Shown: one piece after another, positions 38,966-52,547 of the stretch
Position numbering within the stretch: position 1 is the first letter of the stretch
Layout of the letters: each line of letters starts with the position of its first letter
NCBI RefSeq assembly: GCF_000247815.1
Contig: NC_021692.1
Span: 6,857,691 to 6,921,690, forward strand
Origin: Ficedula albicollis
Lineage: Eukaryota > Chordata > Aves > Passeriformes > Muscicapidae
DNA length: 64,000 nucleotides
Reading direction: 5' to 3'
Translations under genes and position numbers: made by a program
Notes under the pieces: model-generated
Told to the model about the DNA's origin: nothing
Seen by the model: the letters and a program-made list of their open reading frames with translations, nothing else
The model's database searches: none

Positions 38966-40722
38966 GGAGTTTTCCTGGAGTGCTCCCGCTGTCCAAGGAC
39001 TGATTTCAGAGCAGACAGCATCAGCTCCCCATCTGTACACCCCCACGACCACACAAGCACCAGGCACTGCAAGTCTCCATCACCTGCACTATAAAATACA
39101 AAGCATTTCTACTTGTGAGGAGAATCAGCCCTTGGATCTCAGCGGTGCTCGAATGGACAATCACTAAATGGGGAAATATAAACCGTGCCCAATTCCTAAC
39201 CCTCCTCCTGGTGCCCCTGCTCTGGATGTGCAGTGCATGCAGCTACCACAAAACACTACAGAAAGACTTCAGGTTCAAATGTGGAACTGTCCTTTGGTCA
39301 GGGACATGCAACAATTACAGCACAGAAAGTGCAGGAAGCATTGACAAACACAGTTCTGACAGAAGCACTGGGCTCTGGCCTTGCTGTGCCAATTCTGACA
39401 TCCAAACCTCCCTTCCCTGCTGGGGAAGCAGTGGGAGCCATGTCCAGAAAGATTTATTCTTCCTTTCCCAAAACAGCACCAACCTCTTTTTCCCTCTGTA
39501 CTTTCCAAACCCGGTTCTCAGAGCCTGTACCAGACACTAGTTTCATGCAGAGCTGTCTCCCCATCTGGAAATGCACCTACCCCTGCACAACCCCTGATAA
39601 TGCTGCTGCTAGCAAAGTGTATTATGACTTTCTGGCTACTGCTAGCCCAGCAGCCAGCATCACCTGGCCAGCCCTTCTCAGCATCCCCACAACAGCAGCA
39701 CATCCCTGCCACTGGCAGAATTTTGGCTCTGAGGCACACAGCTGGCAACTAAAGCACAGACAAACCTCCCAGCTGGAGAAAGCTGCTCCCACCACACCAC
39801 ACCTTGTCCCACAAACTGCAGGAGCTGGGAAGGGCCGGGTTTGTGCACACCTGGTGTCAAATGCCAGGCAAAGCTGTGGGGTGGCTGCTGCCACAGGACA
39901 CATCTCCCCGTTAATTTCTGGAATTGTTGATTATTGCCCCTTCCCAGGGGGACGTGGGGATGTGTGACACAGCCCATGCACACACAGACACTACACAGGA
40001 AGGTCTGCAACTCCCAGCTCTGTCATTCCCAGTCACAGCGACACTGCATGTGAACACAGATTGTCCACTCAAGCCCAAGCAATCAACAAAACCAAAAATT
40101 GTTGATTTCCAGTGGATAAAAGCACATTCTACCTGTATCTGCTTCCACAGTGCTACTGGCAGTGTTTTAAGTCATTGCTGTTCTTTCAGACCAAGAGCTG
40201 CTTCAGTTCCCCAAACCAACAGCTCTGCCCTCCCAGTAAAATGTTATTTTTTATGGTTATTTTTACACACGATGAACCGTTTTAAGGCCTTACTTTACTA
40301 CGATTTCAGTCGCCTTTTATTTACTGCATCAACATCTTTTCCACAGAAATGCTGAGACATTTTGGGAGTCTCAGGATAAAAGCAAGAATACGCAAGGAAC
40401 CCAGCAGCTGGGAAAAAAATATCTATAAAAGCCATAACTGATCTACACCATGAACGATGCTCAAGTTGTAACATTTGAACTGTTCCTCATGCAGTTCACC
40501 TCACCGATGGTTTGTAAACTGTGGCTGCTCTGACTCTAACACGTGGGTGCAATTACATTTCCCTTCCGCTTTATTTAGCTGCTTTCACACCTCTGCACAA
40601 CGCACAGGAACGAAGGGGTGGGAACAAGGAAGAGGCTCCTCAATGGTTTGCCTCTGCGCACAAACAGCTCCCCCGAAAACCAAAAAATCGCAGCGAGTGC
40701 TGCTTCCTTCAGGTCAAACCCT
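38966..40722. other. SAMD11 intron 2, unique sequence with a long unassigned open frame
   Basis: A plus-strand frame of 244 codons (39233-39967) is the longest in the window that does not depend on a repeat. It shows no signal peptide, domain or compositional bias I recognise. I consider it more likely chance than a gene. Confidence 0.4.
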
Positions 40723-40938
40723 GCTCTTCCCGTCTGCTCTGCTTCCAAGCTGCTCTCTGCTCACCTCTAACACTGCTGGAACCCTCACAGTGCAGGCAGG
40801 GCTCTGGCAGCCTCCGTGACCCTCAGACATCACGGTTCCACGAGCACAGAAGCAAAGGAATTGTTTTTTTTTAAGGGAAGGAGGCAGAGGAGAGGGAAGA
40901 TGTCTTAACTAAAGCACATAGTTTAACAATAATCTTAC

Positions 40939-41030
40939 CACTGGAGACGAAATTCGACACCCAGGGCAATCACAGATTGGAGGATGTACCTGTAAGATTC
41001 CTTTGGACATAAGAGTCTTCAAACTTTTCC
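40939..41030 (-). CDS. SAMD11: SAMD11 exon 2, copy 1 (coding, 92 bp)
   Basis: Minus-strand exon encoding KSLKTLMSKGILQVHPPICD then CPGCRISSPV, after two bases that complete the Gly codon begun in exon 1. The acceptor is TTCCGCATATAG (AG at 41031-41032) behind a long T/C tract; the donor is GTAAGA at 40938. It ends in phase 0, as exon 3 requires. It contributes the last helix of the SAND domain (SLKTLM) and the cysteine cluster CDCPGC. The internal Met in LMSKG is the start of the shorter protein isoform annotated in human. The 92-bp length equals the human exon as I recall it. An identical copy lies 864 bp upstream on the same strand. Confidence 0.95.
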
Positions 41031-41114
41031 CTATATGCGGAAGAGAAGAAAAAGCAGAAGAAAAAAAAAGAAATCAGCACGTTTATAAAAGGAAAGTATT
41101 TAGGGACCGGGGGG

Positions 41115-41150
41115 GAGGGGGAGCCACGCGCCTGCTTCTATATAAACAGC
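41115..41150 (-). promoter_or_regulatory. TATA-like box upstream of SAMD11 exon 2 (copy 1)
   Basis: On the minus strand GCTGTTTATATAGAAGC lies about 105-120 bp upstream of the exon 2 acceptor, next to CpG-rich DNA. Human SAMD11 has an alternative start close to exon 2 that yields the shorter isoform, so this could be the equivalent promoter. The plus-strand reading (CTATATAAACAGC) is equally TATA-like, so direction is not proven. An identical copy is at 41979-42014. Confidence 0.35.
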
Positions 41151-41802
41151 CCTCCCCTCGCCTGCCTGGCAGCGCCCATCCCCGCCTGCAGCCAACTTTG
41201 TGCCCCGCGGGTTCCTGCGGAGGGGAGCCGGGCACAGCCCCCGCAGCCCAGCCCAGCCCAGCCCGGGCTCGGTGCCGCCGCAGCCCCAGCCCCGGGGAGC
41301 CCCCGCACCGGGCACGGCCCCGGGCAGCTCCCGCCGCTGCTCCCGACTCACCCCAGAGCAGCTGAGGCTTCCCGAAGGCAGCAGGAACCCGCTCACGAAA
41401 GAAACGGGCGCGATGCGACAATTAGCGCTGCCCCCGCTCCCCGGCGATCAGTAACCCGGGCGAGGTGTCAGCCACCTCCTAATCGCTGCTCAGCCCCCCG
41501 GGCTGACCCCTCCAGCCCTCAGCTCATCCCGGGCCGTGCCCCCCCGGCCCCGCTCTCCACCTGCCGCCCGCAGCAGCAGCAGCTCCGCTCTTCCCGTCTG
41601 CTCTGCTTCCAAGCTGCTCTCTGCTCACCTCTAACACTGCTGGAACCCTCACAGTGCAGGCAGGGCTCTGGCAGCCTCCGTGACCCTCAGACATCACGGT
41701 TCCACGAGCACAGAAGCAAAGGAATTGTTTTTTTTTAAGGGAAGGAGGCAGAGGAGAGGGAAGATGTCTTAACTAAAGCACATAGTTTAACAATAATCTT
41801 AC

Positions 41803-41894
41803 CACTGGAGACGAAATTCGACACCCAGGGCAATCACAGATTGGAGGATGTACCTGTAAGATTCCTTTGGACATAAGAGTCTTCAAACTTTTCC
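41803..41894 (-). CDS. SAMD11: SAMD11 exon 2, copy 2 (identical duplicate)
   Basis: Identical to 40939-41030, including acceptor (41895-41896) and donor (41802). In transcription order this copy comes first. If both copies were spliced into one mRNA, the extra 92 bp would shift the frame and truncate the protein, so at most one can be used in a functional transcript. It is either an assembly duplicate or one of two mutually exclusive copies. Confidence 0.9.
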
Positions 41895-42520
41895 CTATAT
41901 GCGGAAGAGAAGAAAAAGCAGAAGAAAAAAAAAGAAATCAGCACGTTTATAAAAGGAAAGTATTTAGGGACCGGGGGGGAGGGGGAGCCACGCGCCTGCT
42001 TCTATATAAACAGCCCTCCCCTCGCCTGCCTGGCAGCGCCCATCCCCGCCTGCAGCCAACTTTGTGCCCCGCGGGTTCCTGCGGAGGGGAGCCGGGCACA
42101 GCCCCCGCAGCCCAGCCCAGCCCAGCCCGGGCTCGGTGCCGCCGCAGCCCCAGCCCCGGGGAGCCCCCGCACCGGGCACGGCCCCGGGCAGCTCCCGCCG
42201 CTGCTCCCGACTCACCCCAGAGCAGCTGAGGCTTCCCGAAGGCAGCAGGAACCCGCTCACGAAAGAAACGGGCGCGATGCGACAATTAGCGCTGCCCCCG
42301 CTCCCCGGCGATCAGTAACCCGGGCGAGGTGTCAGCCACCTCCTAATCGCTGCTCAGCCCCCCGGGCTGACCCCTCCAGCCCTCAGCTCATCCCGGGCCG
42401 TGCCCCCCCGGCCCCGCTCTCCACCTGCCGCCCGCAGCAGCAGCAGCTCCGCCGCGGAGCCGCGACTGCGGCGCCGGCTCGGGCGGGGAGGGGAGGGAGG
42501 GAGGCAGGGCAGAGGCGCCC

Positions 42521-43522
<1,002 letters not shown>

Positions 43523-43619
43523 GGCCGGGGGAAGGGGCTCGGCTCTCCCGAGCTCGGGGGCGACAGGGAGGATGCTGAGGAGGAGCGGGGACCCCGCACA
43601 CGGCGAGCGCTGCCTGTAC

Positions 43620-44717
<1,098 letters not shown>

Positions 44718-44991
44718 AGCCGCGGCCGCTGCCGGCTCTGCCCGCGGGGCTCCAGACACCCGGGCGGCGGCGAACTTTCCCCGGGGCCGCCCACCTTCAC
44801 CTGCAGACTCGCCCCGCTCCCACCGAAGCCTTTATGATCCCCGCCTGTTGGGTTTTAATCCCCGCTCCTGCGGGAAATTTTAATCAGCGCGGCGTTACGC
44901 TGCTTATCCCTCTGTGTATATCTATCTGTCTATAAATACAAACACGTTCCACACGCACAGACACACGGACATCTAGAGTGCCATCCCCGCC

Positions 44992-45717
<726 letters not shown>

Positions 45718-45849
45718 CTGCTGCCGCCCGGGAGGGACCGGGGACACCCGGGGGGACACGGCCGAGCCCCGATGCTGCCACCCCTCTGCACCCCCACGCC
45801 GGATGCTGCTGTCCCTGGCGGCTGCGAGCTGGCTCCATCCCTTTTCCAT

Positions 45850-45926
45850 GTATGGATGGATGGATGGATGGATGGATGGATGGATGGATGGATGGATGGA
45901 TGGATGGATGGATGGATGGATGGAGC
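45850..45926. repeat. GGAT tetranucleotide array, about 19 copies
   Basis: Regular ATGG units just upstream of the SAMD11 CpG island, same strand orientation as the arrays at 37202 and 62432. Confidence 0.95.
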
Positions 45927-46007
45927 AAGGCTTAGGGGTGAATTTGTTCTCCATCACAAGCTGTGGCAGACACGAGGTCTGTGTGGAACTGCCCCGAGAG
46001 GACAAGG

Positions 46008-46188
46008 CAGCCCAAAATGAAGTTGTGTGATTGTTATAGGGATGTGTCACCTCAACAAAATGGAGTTCCCTGGGGAGGACAAGGCAGCCCAAAATGAAGT
46101 TGTGTGGTTGTCACCTCAACAAAATGGAGTTCCCTGGCTGTGATTGTTATAGGGATGTGTCACCTCAACAAAATGGAGTTCCCTGGGT
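46008..46188. repeat. Interleaved short tandem duplications
   Basis: ACCTCAACAAAATGGAGTTC occurs three times (46049, 46112, 46162). GACAAGGCAGCCCAAAATGA occurs at 46001 and 46078, and TGTGATTGTTATAGGGATGT at 46025 and 46139. This implies two overlapping duplication events. Confidence 0.8.
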
Positions 46189-48056
46189 TTGGATGCTGAA
46201 GTGGGATCGACTGGGCAGGAAGAATTCTATCCAGGAGGGCAACAAAAATAAATTATCCCCCTAAACATGGGACAAGAAATGTGGCCCACGAGTCTCTACC
46301 AGGTGGCAGAACAGTGAGGGCTGTGTGTGAGCTCTGCCTCAGAGCTTCCAGAACAGCACAAATTCCCAGCTTTGTCCCAGGCTGTGTCTCCTGAGTTGCC
46401 TTCTTGCAGATTGACCTTGCCTTCCAGACAGTGAGCAGTGGCTTTGCTGTGTGACAGCAGGACCATTTCTGAGCAATAGCTGCCTCTGCCACTGCTCAGT
46501 TTTCTCATGATGCTACCTGACCATGATCCTTGTTCCTTGCCATTTTCTCCTCAAGGAACTCCAGCTCTGGGATTCATCTTTGCTTCTGGCTCTAATGAAG
46601 GAGGCAGATCCACAGACCCATCAAACCCTCTCATTTAGGCTTTCAGGCTTAGGCTCTTATTCTTAATGCTTCTGATTGCTCAAGATGACAGGGGAAAAAT
46701 CACTTTCTATTATCACCTAATGATCCAAGGAAAATGCTTGGAAGAGGCTGTGGGAGACACAGACATTTCTGTGGCAGTCAGAGGATTCTGGATGGAGGGC
46801 AGGTGAGGGGCTGTGTGGGGAGAGAGGTCACCCAGCTCCTAGAAACCTTCACTCCTGGCACATCCAACTGCACTGGGCTCTTGAGAGCCTTGGGATCTTC
46901 TGCAGAGTTCCCTTGACTCCATCTTCTTTGGAACTTGGCTTCCTGGGCTTGATTTCTTTTCACTTTTTATAAGGGAATGGGGATTTTTTTTCCTCAAAGC
47001 TTCCTTCTTTTACATCCATCAGGGTTATTACTCTTCCACCTCTGTTCCTAGTGGCAGCTCCACCTCTAAGTGCAGGGACAGCCTGGCCACAGCCTTCTCC
47101 CAAGGCAGGCTCGGTGTTTCCTCCAGGGGAGGTCACAGCAGAGCAGGACAGGAACCTTTCTGACACAGGGAAGATGTTCTGGCAGAACTCGGGGAGGTTT
47201 GGGGGGTGCAAGGGGCACAGATTGAGACTGATCCCAGCAAGGCCTGGAGTCACTAACGAGTCCTGCCTGCAATGAAGAGAAGAGCTCTGGCTGGCTGGGT
47301 TCAGCAGCAGAGCCTGGAGTTGTTCAGCTCCAGCCTGTTTAATAGCAGAGCTTTTGGGATTAGTGTAAACAGATTCACCACTGGAGAGCAGATCAGAGAG
47401 CAGCAGGCAAATCCATGCACATGTGGTTAGAGGGGAGCCAGGTACACCCTGAAAGCTGCACACGGAGCAACTGGAGCAGGTTTGCCAGTCTGGGGTTTGT
47501 TGTGTGTTTCCAGGGAGCTGCCAAAGTGAAAGCATGATTCTTAATTTGCTCACAGAGGCACTACCACAGCAAACACAGTGAACAGTGATCATTTTTCAAC
47601 ATTCAGTTCCCCACCTCTGGGATACATCCCCTTGGATTGAAACAAAACCTTTCTCTCAGGTCAAATGTGTCAACAACCGTGAGGAGTTACCTGAGCCAGA
47701 AAGTGTTTTCTAAGTGGAGATAATGCTTCAAACACAGCTCTTAAACTTAAGAGAGAAAGATTTTCCTCCACATCCTATCACTGGTTTCAGGGACAAATTA
47801 CTTATCCTGGATATTCCTCCACTATTCAACCAATAGAAGAAGGGAAAACTTCCTAAATGTAATTTATTTACATGTGTTTCAGTAAACCTCTAACTAAGAT
47901 AGGTTCTAACTGAGATCAAAGGTCCTTTGAGCTGTTTTAAAACCTCATTGCAGATTCAGGCCCTCATTGCAGATACAGGAAAGACAGGTTGAGGCTGGGA
48001 GGAGAGAAACCCAGCTACCTGTCAGATGAGCACCCGGAGCCCAGGAAGGGATCCAG
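46189..48056. other. Upstream of SAMD11, unique sequence
   Basis: No exon, RNA gene or mobile element recognised on either strand. Confidence 0.4.
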
Positions 48057-48315
48057 AGCTCCTGTCCCTGCAGGATCCAGCACAGATTCCATCCACAGCT
48101 CCTGTCCCTGCAGGATCCAGCACAGATTCCATCCACAGCTCCTGTCCCTGCAGGATCCAGCACAGATTCCATCCACAGCTCCTGTCCCTGCAGGATCCAG
48201 CACAGATTCCATCCACAGCTCCTGTCCCTGCAGGATCCAGCACAGATTCCATCCACAGCTCCTGTCCCTGCAGGATCCAGCACAGATTCCATCCACAGCT
48301 CCTGGGTCCATCCAC
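48057..48315. repeat. 40-bp minisatellite, 6.4 copies
   Basis: Units start at 48057, 48097, 48137, 48177, 48217 and 48257 and are identical (core CTGTCCCTGCAGGATCCAGC). A partial seventh copy follows. Each unit has a PstI-like CTGCAG and a BamHI-like GGATCC word. Confidence 0.95.
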
Positions 48316-51300
48316 AAACCAATCCATGAACAGATTCCATCCATAATCCTCTCCCTACCAAGTCACTGCCCCTACTCAAGGACAGGGGAGGAGACCAAAG
48401 AGCCACAGCAGCCCCTCCTGAGCCCCCCAGAGCCATCCCTCAGGCTCTCCCAGAGTCTTGGGGACACCAGGGCTGTGCCACAGCCAGGATTCCCCGCTTT
48501 TGTCCTTTCCTCCTTGCAGCCCAGCCCAGCCCAGCCCAGCCCAGCTCTGGGGCTGGGGATTGCAGTTAAGAGTAGCCTCAGGCCAGACTGCTTCATTAGC
48601 AGAGATATTCTGACAGCCCAGCACTCGGGGAGGGCACAGGTGCCTGTTCAGGGGAGGGAGGTTGGGAAGGAGGACTCTGGAAAGGGCTCTGCCTCTGAAA
48701 AAATGCTTTCCCAGGAACTGCTGGGCTTGTTCCCCTTTTAATCCCACTGCTACAGAACCCTGCCCTTTGCAGGAGTGGAAATGGAGCAGCGTGGAGCTGG
48801 GAGCTTTCCCTGCCTTTCTGGGAGGGAGTGTCCTGGTGCTGGGAGCTCACACACCAGCCAGCGCTGGAAACTGGGTGTCCCCTCCCTCAGGAAGGTGTTC
48901 TGGCTGCCCCCAGAACAGCCTGGGACAAGTGGTTGGAGAAACCCTCTCCTAACCCAACCATGTTCACAAAATGCGTCTTTGAAATCACCTCCCCTGCCAG
49001 CACCCTGTTCAGCTCTATAACCAACCTGGGTAGAGCAGAACTCAGGAAAACCTGGAGGAATTAAATGTCTGTTGGGAAGGAGTGAAGGAACTTTTATTTG
49101 GGAGGCAAGGGCTCCAATTCTAAACCAGCTGCTTCTTTCTCCTAAACAGTAAGGGCACAAATCTATTTCCATTAAAACCAATGACAAATTTTTAGTGACT
49201 TCCCTCTTCAGTGTCCAGACCGCATTAACACAGCAAGAGGTTGCCCTTCTCTGCAAAGATTTTGGAAAACAAGTTTAATTACACTCAAATGATGCCTCCA
49301 TGGTGCAAAAAAAAAAAAAAAATCCCTGACAGAAATCACCAATGGAATAAACCTTAAGTATCAAAGAAATAACAGTTCTCTGGCCCTTTCCTAAGGCAAG
49401 AGCTGCCGCCTTTGCAGCTCCCTGTCCTCCTCTCTGCATTAACCATTCTCTGTGCACACTGCAATTAAAAGTCCATCTTCCTCCCTTGTCTGTTCCTCTC
49501 TCCTTAGAGGTTATTTACTAATTTGTAACTGGTGTGAAAGATATCAGCCTTTTAAGGCATCCACAAAATTCCCCTTTTCCTAAAACCTTTATTCCTCTCT
49601 GCCCAGTAAGAAAACCCCAGTGCATCAGGAGGAGCTGAACTGATGCTCACACTGGATTCATTAAGCCTGGCTGTGTCCCAAGACCACTTCCTGCCTTCCT
49701 TCCCTCCCACAGGCATCCTAACAAAAAATGGACACATGGAAGAAGTGCTGTCCAGGGATGTGTGTCTGCCTGGAATCCACAGCCAGGTTACAACCAGGAG
49801 AAATGAGGAGTGACCATTGAAAAGCAGGTAACATGAGGTGTGCTCTCCTGGCATGAAAAAAGAGCCATGGGTGACTCCTGTAATTCACAGGTGAACACAA
49901 ACTTGAGTGCACAGAGCAGCTTTCTGGGGTGAGAGAGGTGAGCATTTTTCAGGAATCCTTTGGAAATGACGTGCCAGAAGAGTCTGGTGTAATCAAGGTG
50001 TGCCTGCTTTTAATACATACTAGGAAGATCAAATTAAGGACTCAGTAGAACCCGTCTTGACCAATTTAGGAGGTGCTGAAGTGCTACCTGAGCTGTCTCC
50101 CAGCATGTTAATTAGAGCCAACATCTTCTGAAGTCTTTAAATCACTGAGTGTCTCTGCAGAGAGGTTTCATGCTGCTCTGATTCTCCTCCTTTCTAGAAA
50201 CTGGTGCAGTGGAGTCACAGCCCTGGGATTAGCACCCAGCACCTCTCCACCCCAGCAGGGTACAAATCCCTCCAGAAATTTATCTGAGCAAGTTTTGTCA
50301 GAGCAGTGAGGAGCTGGATGTGCAGACAGGCCCAGCAAGTGTCCCTCTGCCAGAGCCAAAAGTGACTGAATTCCTTCCCCCTGGCACTCTGAGGGGACAC
50401 CCCACAGGAGCTCCCCAAAACAGACCTGTGTTCTGTGGGGAATTCTCACTGCAGGTCCTGGTGCTGGGCTTTCCCTGCAGTTATTTCTTGGATTGTGAGT
50501 TCAGGAAGGCAACTCCAGCATCACAGTGACCAGAACATGGTCCCTTCTACACATTTATATTTGAACAAAACACACCCAAAAGCATCCCCACAAACAGTCC
50601 CAGGAATGAGCAGTGAACTCACAGACACACACCAAGAACTCTGTACTCACTCCTCACTCAGCTCTGTCACTCTGAGGTCCTGGGTCAGGACCACACGAGG
50701 CCTCAGATTTGTTTGGTTCAGTTTTCTTTTAAACCCTGCAATCCCATAAAAACAGACTGCTTGATTTAAACCTGCTGCCATGACTACACTGCAACAGAGG
50801 GCTTTAATCAAACAGAAACTTAGATAAGAGATATGGAAGGGATAACCAAAACAAAACAAAGGGAATTTCAAAAAACATGTAAATAGGCATTTGCATATTT
50901 GGATCTTGTCACGGTGATTTGAGTTTCTCAGAAGAGGAAAAACTTCTCTGCTCTTCACAGCCAATGCAGTGTGGACAGAGAAGCTGCTGCTGCAGCTGCT
51001 TACCACTGAGTTTTGTTTGTTGTCAGACTTCCAAATGGGATCTTTTCTAAATCTGGAGGCAGGCATTCCAACCTCTGCCTCTGCCTGTTCTGCTTCACTG
51101 TGGGGCTGCAGCAGCACCTGGGGACTCCAAACTCAGGTGCTTCACTCAGCAGCCTGGGAGCAAACACCTCTGAAAAACTCCTGAGGCATTTCCATCCCCT
51201 TCTGTGGATTTCCAGAGCTCTGTTTCCCTCAAGTTCAATAACTCAATCACTGAGCAAAACCAGGGAATTGTGAGCAGTAACTCAGCACACGTGACAGAGG

Positions 51301-52335
51301 CAGAAATGTCAGAGCAAGATGTTTACGAGCCATTTTAATGCTGATGCCTGAAATTATTATCTAAACTCTCTGGCAACTACGAATCACTGCTTTGTTTACT
51401 GCAGGAGAGAAGGATTTTGTTTGTCACATGCCTTCCTTCAGCCCAAACTGCTGTGTCCAGACATGGCACTCCTGGGTTCCAATACACATTTTTCCTCCCT
51501 GACTGCCCAAGAAAGGCTGGGGAGGAAGGTGGGGCCAATCACTGAGGATGAGGAGCAGAGGAAAGAGATCTTTTAAAGTTCCCGTGTCCCTTTAAAATCC
51601 AGAAAGCAGCAGCCACTTCTCACCCATCAGCCATAAAGCACTGCTCAGGGGTTAAAGCTGCACTGACCCCAGAATAAAAAAGCCTGAAGCACTGTAAATA
51701 TCCAGGAGACCCTCCAGTCTACTAGAGCCCAGATTTTCAGGAGTCTATCTCTCTGCTATGGTCTCTACTCCTAACTACAGCCAAACACTGATTAGGGTGC
51801 ACATGGGAGCACAGGAAGCAAATATAAAATTGTCCTAACCAAGTAACTGAGTGCATTTGTAAGGATGGTATTGCTTTTAATTAGCCTTAATTTCCAAAGA
51901 ATTATTGCTTGCTCAAAAAGAATCTTTATGGATCCATGAATTATTGAGAACAGGATTCTCCCCCTGCCTCCTGCTGAGACCCAAGAGAGCAGCCCCAGCA
52001 TAACTCACCAGGGAATTCTCTGTATTAGACTGCAGAATGCCTGTGCTCCAATCCCTTCAGTATTTGTCAGAACTCCAAGGACTGGATCACCTCTTGCTGA
52101 GTGAAAATGGAAATCAAGTCCCAGTCTGGATTAACCTTCGGAGCAGCACAAATGTGTTGTGTTTGTTAGGAGAGATCTGTGTTTGCACACAAACACACAC
52201 TGGCCATGTGCACCCACGTCCTTTTATACATAATATTCATCAGATTTGTAGTTTCAAATGCAGTAATGCTAATTATGCTGTTTATTTCTCTCCTTATGAA
52301 ATTAATGAGATCAATTAGTGTCACCTTTGAGAAGT
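48316..52335. other. Upstream of SAMD11, unique sequence
   Basis: No gene was recognised in 4 kb. An A15 tract lies at 49307-49321. AT-rich homeobox-like blocks at 51790-51930 and 52200-52325 are treated in the findings. Confidence 0.4.
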
Positions 52336-52547
52336 TCAGGTACAAACCCAGGAAGATGGATTTGCTTAGGGATGTTATATCCACATTACGCTGGGCTCAG
52401 GTACAAACCCAGGAAGATGGATTTGCTTAGGGATGTTATATCCACAGTACGCTGGGCTAGGCCTCCCATTCTTTCTCTTCCCTTCTTTCAAAAAATCCCC
52501 ACTAGGCCTCCCATTCTTTCTCTTCCCTTCTTTTAAAAAACCCCCGT
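52336..52547. repeat. Two adjacent tandem duplications (61 bp and 45 bp)
   Basis: A 61-bp unit (TCAGGTACAAACCCAGGAAG) occurs at 52336 and 52397. It is followed directly by a 45-bp unit (TAGGCCTCCCATTCTTTCTC) at 52458 and 52503. Copies differ by one or two bases. Confidence 0.9.

Larger units (their letters stand above)
40723..42450. repeat. Exact tandem duplication, 864-bp unit, containing SAMD11 exon 2
   Basis: Copy 1 is 40723-41586 and copy 2 is 41587-42450. I see no difference between them; all long frames in one are repeated residue for residue in the other at +864. Each copy holds SAMD11 exon 2, its acceptor, a TATA-like box and a CpG-rich block. The junction shows at most 2 bp of microhomology (GC). 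Copy 2 ends about 70 bp before a C run. Zero divergence plus a nearby gap is what a false duplication in assembly looks like; a very recent real duplication is the alternative. Confidence 0.95.

Noticed and set aside
39233..39967. 244-codon plus-strand open frame
   Set aside because: Longest repeat-independent frame, but no domain, splice context or composition typical of a protein was recognised.
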